In this document: positions 61,809 through 64,000 of the stretch, one piece after another | Position numbering within the stretch: position 1 is the first letter of the stretch | How the letters are laid out: every line of letters begins with the position of its first letter | NCBI GenBank assembly: GCA_938045615.1 | Contig: CALIBC010000178.1 | Span: 186,001 to 250,000 of the forward strand | DNA length: 64,000 nt | Source of the DNA: an uncultured Clostridia bacterium | GTDB lineage: Bacteria > Bacillota > Clostridia > Peptostreptococcales > Anaerovoracaceae | Direction of reading: 5' to 3' | Notes under the pieces: generated by a model | Database searches by the model: none | What the model was told of the DNA's origin: nothing | What the model saw: only the letters and a program-made list of their open reading frames with translations | Made by a program: the position numbers and the translations under genes

Positions 61809-63197
61809 ATGAAAAGGAAAATATACAAGGAATTGGTGACATGGAAGAATACGCAAGCAGGCAGCACAGTTCTTTTGATAGAGGGAGCCGGATGCGTAGG
61901 CAAGAGTTATGTCGCAGAGGAATTTGCAAAAAATGAATACAGAAGTTATATTCTGATTGATTTTAAAACGGCACCCAAAGAGGTGACGGATATCTTTGAG
62001 GGCTGTCGAAATGATCCTGATACATTGCTGCTGTATCTGTCGAATTTCTATAAAGTTGAATTACATGAACGAGAAACTTTATTTCTTTTGAATGATGTGC
62101 AGTTCTGTCCCGAGGCAAGAGCCGCACTCAAAAACCTGCTTAAGGACGGCAGATATGACTATGTCGAAACGATATCTTTGATCTCGATGTCGAAAAATAA
62201 AAAAGCCGGAGAAGAGGAGCTTTTATCGCCGGAGGAGGAAAAGCGAATCAAAATGCATCCGCTTGACTTTGAGGAGTTTTTATGGGCGATGGAAGAAGAA
62301 ACGCTGATGAACCGGATCAAAGGTTGTTTCGCAGGCAGAGGGCGTATGGGTTTGATGTTACATCGCAAGGCAATGGATTTCTTCAAGAGGTACGTTTTAG
62401 TCGGAGGGATGCCGCAGGCGGTCGCCGAATATGTGCGGACAAATGACCTTGGCAGGGTCAATGGCATAAAGCAGGAAATATTGGAGTTGTATCGCGCAGA
62501 CATTATCGCACACACCGAAAGTTATGACGGAAAAGTCCTGCGGATATTTGAAAATGTCCCTTCGCAGCTTCAGAAACGCAATATAAAGTTCAGGCTGTCA
62601 TCATTGGAAAAAGGGGAGCGCTCACAAGATTACGAGGATGCGATGTTATGTCTGGAAGACAGCATGATCGTCAATTTGAGCCGTAATTTCATAGACACAG
62701 GTGACGGCTTGAAATTGAAAATGGGCAGAATGTCAGTAAAATGCTACATGTTGGATACGGGACTTCTCATTGCCCATGCGTTTGGGGGAGATTTCGTAGC
62801 GAGGGAAGACGGTGGAAGGAAGCTTCTGTTTGATAAGCTGGAAGCCAGTAAAAGAATGATTGTTGAAAATGTTATTGCACAAATGCTTGTGGCGAGCGGG
62901 CATAAGCTCTACTTTTATTCCAACACCACAAGGACTGATGCGAATAGCCGCATGGAAATTGATTTTCTGGTCGCCAAAGACGGTGTGAAAGGCGGCCATG
63001 AGCTTTCTCCCGTGGAAGTGAAAGTGGGGCGGAATTATACCGTAAATGCATTGAATAAGTTCAGGGGGAAGTTCGACAGTCAGCTGGATGTTCCTTACCT
63101 CCTGCATGAGGAGGACTTGAAGGAGGGAAACGGAATCAGTTTTCTCCCCATATATATGACGCCATTGATAAACAATATGGATGATTTTATGAAATAG
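61809..63197 (+). CDS. AAA-type ATPase with DUF4143
   Basis: A 462-residue ATP-binding protein of the DUF4143 family. Walker A is GAGCVGKSYVAEEFAK; a Walker B-like LFLLNDVQFCPEARAAL with acidic Asp follows; PLDFEEFLWAMEE is a family marker. The C-terminal half ends with DUF4143, including IDFLVAKDG-type residues (RMEIDFLVA) and SPVEVKVGRNYTVNAL, which resembles a nuclease-like E-x-K core. ATG 61809 follows AGAGGTG. Such genes occur singly in Bacteria and Archaea and their role is unknown. Neighbours give no clue. Confidence 0.88.
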   Translation: MKRKIYKELVTWKNTQAGSTVLLIEGAGCVGKSYVAEEFAKNEYRSYILIDFKTAPKEVTDIFEGCRNDPDTLLLYLSNFYKVELHERETLFLLNDVQFCPEARAALKNLLKDGRYDYVETISLISMSKNKKAGEEELLSPEEEKRIKMHPLDFEEFLWAMEEETLMNRIKGCFAGRGRMGLMLHRKAMDFFKRYVLVGGMPQAVAEYVRTNDLGRVNGIKQEILELYRADIIAHTESYDGKVLRIFENVPSQLQKRNIKFRLSSLEKGERSQDYEDAMLCLEDSMIVNLSRNFIDTGDGLKLKMGRMSVKCYMLDTGLLIAHAFGGDFVAREDGGRKLLFDKLEASKRMIVENVIAQMLVASGHKLYFYSNTTRTDANSRMEIDFLVAKDGVKGGHELSPVEVKVGRNYTVNALNKFRGKFDSQLDVPYLLHEEDLKEGNGISFLPIYMTPLINNMDDFMK

Positions 63198-63206
63198 AGG
63201 CCGGTC

Positions 63207-64000
63207 ATGAAAATTACTTTTTTGGTGGACAACAAGACGGAATCCACTTTGTGCAATGCGGAGTGGGGGCTTTCGGTGCTTATAGAGACCGGAAGGAAGA
63301 TGATACTCATGGATCAGGGAGCATCCCCAATGCTGATCGAAAATGCCGAAAAAATGGATATAGACCTTTCGAGGGTGGACTTCGCCACGGTCAGCCACGG
63401 TCATTGTGACCATACGGGCGGGACAATGGCCTTTTTTGATGTCAATGAGAAAGCGAAAGTTTATATCCACAAGGATGCGCTGCATAGTTTTTTTGTTCCC
63501 GGCGAAATCGGAAATGTGGGTGTGCCGTGGAGCGGGGATTTTATAAAGAACAATGCAGACAGAATCGTTTTTACGGAGGGGGTTCACAGTGTCGACAGGG
63601 ATGTGTGGCTCATCGGAAACGTGCCAAGGATGGAGGGGTTTTCGCCGACGGAAACATTTTATTTAAAAATAGACGATGAGATACTCCCAGATCCCATGAA
63701 GCACGAGCAGGCTCTTGTGATTGAGGACGGAGGGAAACTCCATATTTTTTCCGGTTGTAGCCATCAGGGAATAGTCCCTATACTCATTTATATAGGAGGA
63801 CTCTTCCCGTGGAAGAAGATATCGACGGTAGTTGCCGGAATGCATCTTTACTCCGCAGGCGAGGAGCTGATAGACAAGGTGATAGATGAAATGGAAGCTT
63901 TGGGGGTTGAACGTATATTCCCCGTTCACTGCACCGGGATGAGAGCGATCGTCCGCTTTAAGATGAGGCTGGGAGATAAGGTAAATGTTGCGGCCGCGGG
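63207..64000 (+). CDS. Metallo-beta-lactamase-fold hydrolase, 3' partial
   Basis: The frame is open to the window end (264 codons visible). It starts MKITFLVDNKTESTLCNAEW and carries the zinc-binding motif VSHGHCDHTGGTMAFF, then later FSGCSHQGIVPIL and GMHLYSAG, as in the 7,8-dihydropterin-6-methyl-4-(beta-D-ribofuranosyl)aminobenzene-5'-phosphate synthase-like branch. The His of HCTGM appears near the end. The start is nine bases after the ATPase stop. Substrate unknown; the C-terminus is outside the window. Confidence 0.88.
   Translation, partial: MKITFLVDNKTESTLCNAEWGLSVLIETGRKMILMDQGASPMLIENAEKMDIDLSRVDFATVSHGHCDHTGGTMAFFDVNEKAKVYIHKDALHSFFVPGEIGNVGVPWSGDFIKNNADRIVFTEGVHSVDRDVWLIGNVPRMEGFSPTETFYLKIDDEILPDPMKHEQALVIEDGGKLHIFSGCSHQGIVPILIYIGGLFPWKKISTVVAGMHLYSAGEELIDKVIDEMEALGVERIFPVHCTGMRAIVRFKMRLGDKVNVAAA

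Overview
This window looks like a chromosomal segment from a strictly anaerobic, low-to-mid GC Gram-positive bacterium of the class Clostridia. The evidence is strong AGGAGG-type ribosome binding sites, TTGACA/TATAAT promoters, an oxygen-sensitive class III ribonucleotide reductase (nrdDG), rubredoxin plus a flavin reductase-rubredoxin fusion, a butyryl-CoA:acetate-type CoA-transferase and a complete histidine-fermenting hut operon. A family such as Anaerovoracaceae (Clostridiales family XIII) would fit, but that placement is inference. No prophage, intact insertion sequence, CRISPR array or rRNA was seen. One tRNA (Arg, CCT) is present.

Layout. 1-6.9 kb holds envelope and redox genes: an LTA-synthase-like sulfatase (cut by the window edge), a GNAT acetyltransferase, aroB, a SanA/YdcF-like protein, thioredoxin, plsC, a YbjQ-like protein, a PAP2 phosphatase, rubredoxin and hrb. 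7-10.7 kb has a secreted basic protein and an AT-rich UvrD-type helicase with an inserted nuclease-like domain. 10.7-12.9 kb has a sugar nucleotidyltransferase and the rpsF-ssb-rpsR operon. 12.9-13.7 kb is a decayed toxin-antitoxin pair (DUF4411 and ImmA/IrrE). 13.7-16.5 kb has a DUF2148 protein, an L,D-transpeptidase and a membrane-anchored SurA-like protein whose reading frame shifts by -1 at a slippery A7C tract. 16.8-23.4 kb is the hutH-hutU-hutI-fchA-ftcD operon, which takes histidine to glutamate, ammonia and methenyl-THF. 23.7-29.0 kb, all on the minus strand, carries a DUF4430 lipoprotein, an EcsC-family protein, alr, purA and purB. 29.3-31 kb is an accessory pocket: remnants of a secreted protein followed by two tandem 157-residue paralogues with identical 3' ends. 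31-37.3 kb has the CoA-transferase, tRNA-Arg, an ankyrin protein coupled to trkA-trkH (K+ uptake) and a 3D-domain protein. 37.4-46.3 kb has a GPH transporter, a histidine phosphatase, a serine acetyltransferase, an HD protein, ogt, an EamA transporter, a LysR regulator and eno. 46.4-49.5 kb is nrdG/nrdD with candidate NrdR boxes. 49.7-53.8 kb is an envelope-sensing cassette: a secreted beta-rich protein behind four 11-bp-phased TTAAT repeats, an OmpR-type two-component system, a PepSY lipoprotein and a flavodoxin. 53.8-64 kb has a 1230-residue tandem acyl-CoA synthetase, greA, lysS with a fused C-terminal tRNA-binding domain, trmO, a uracil-DNA-glycosylase-like protein, a DUF4143 ATPase and a metallo-beta-lactamase-fold protein cut by the window end.

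The observations most worth following are: (i) the phased TTAAT operator beside the two-component system; (ii) a family of three intergenic hairpins with a conserved core but differing, still complementary stems; (iii) the A_AAA_AAC frameshift site in the SurA-like gene; (iv) the tandem paralogues with a 94-bp identical 3' block; and (v) the single-chain tandem acyl-CoA synthetase.
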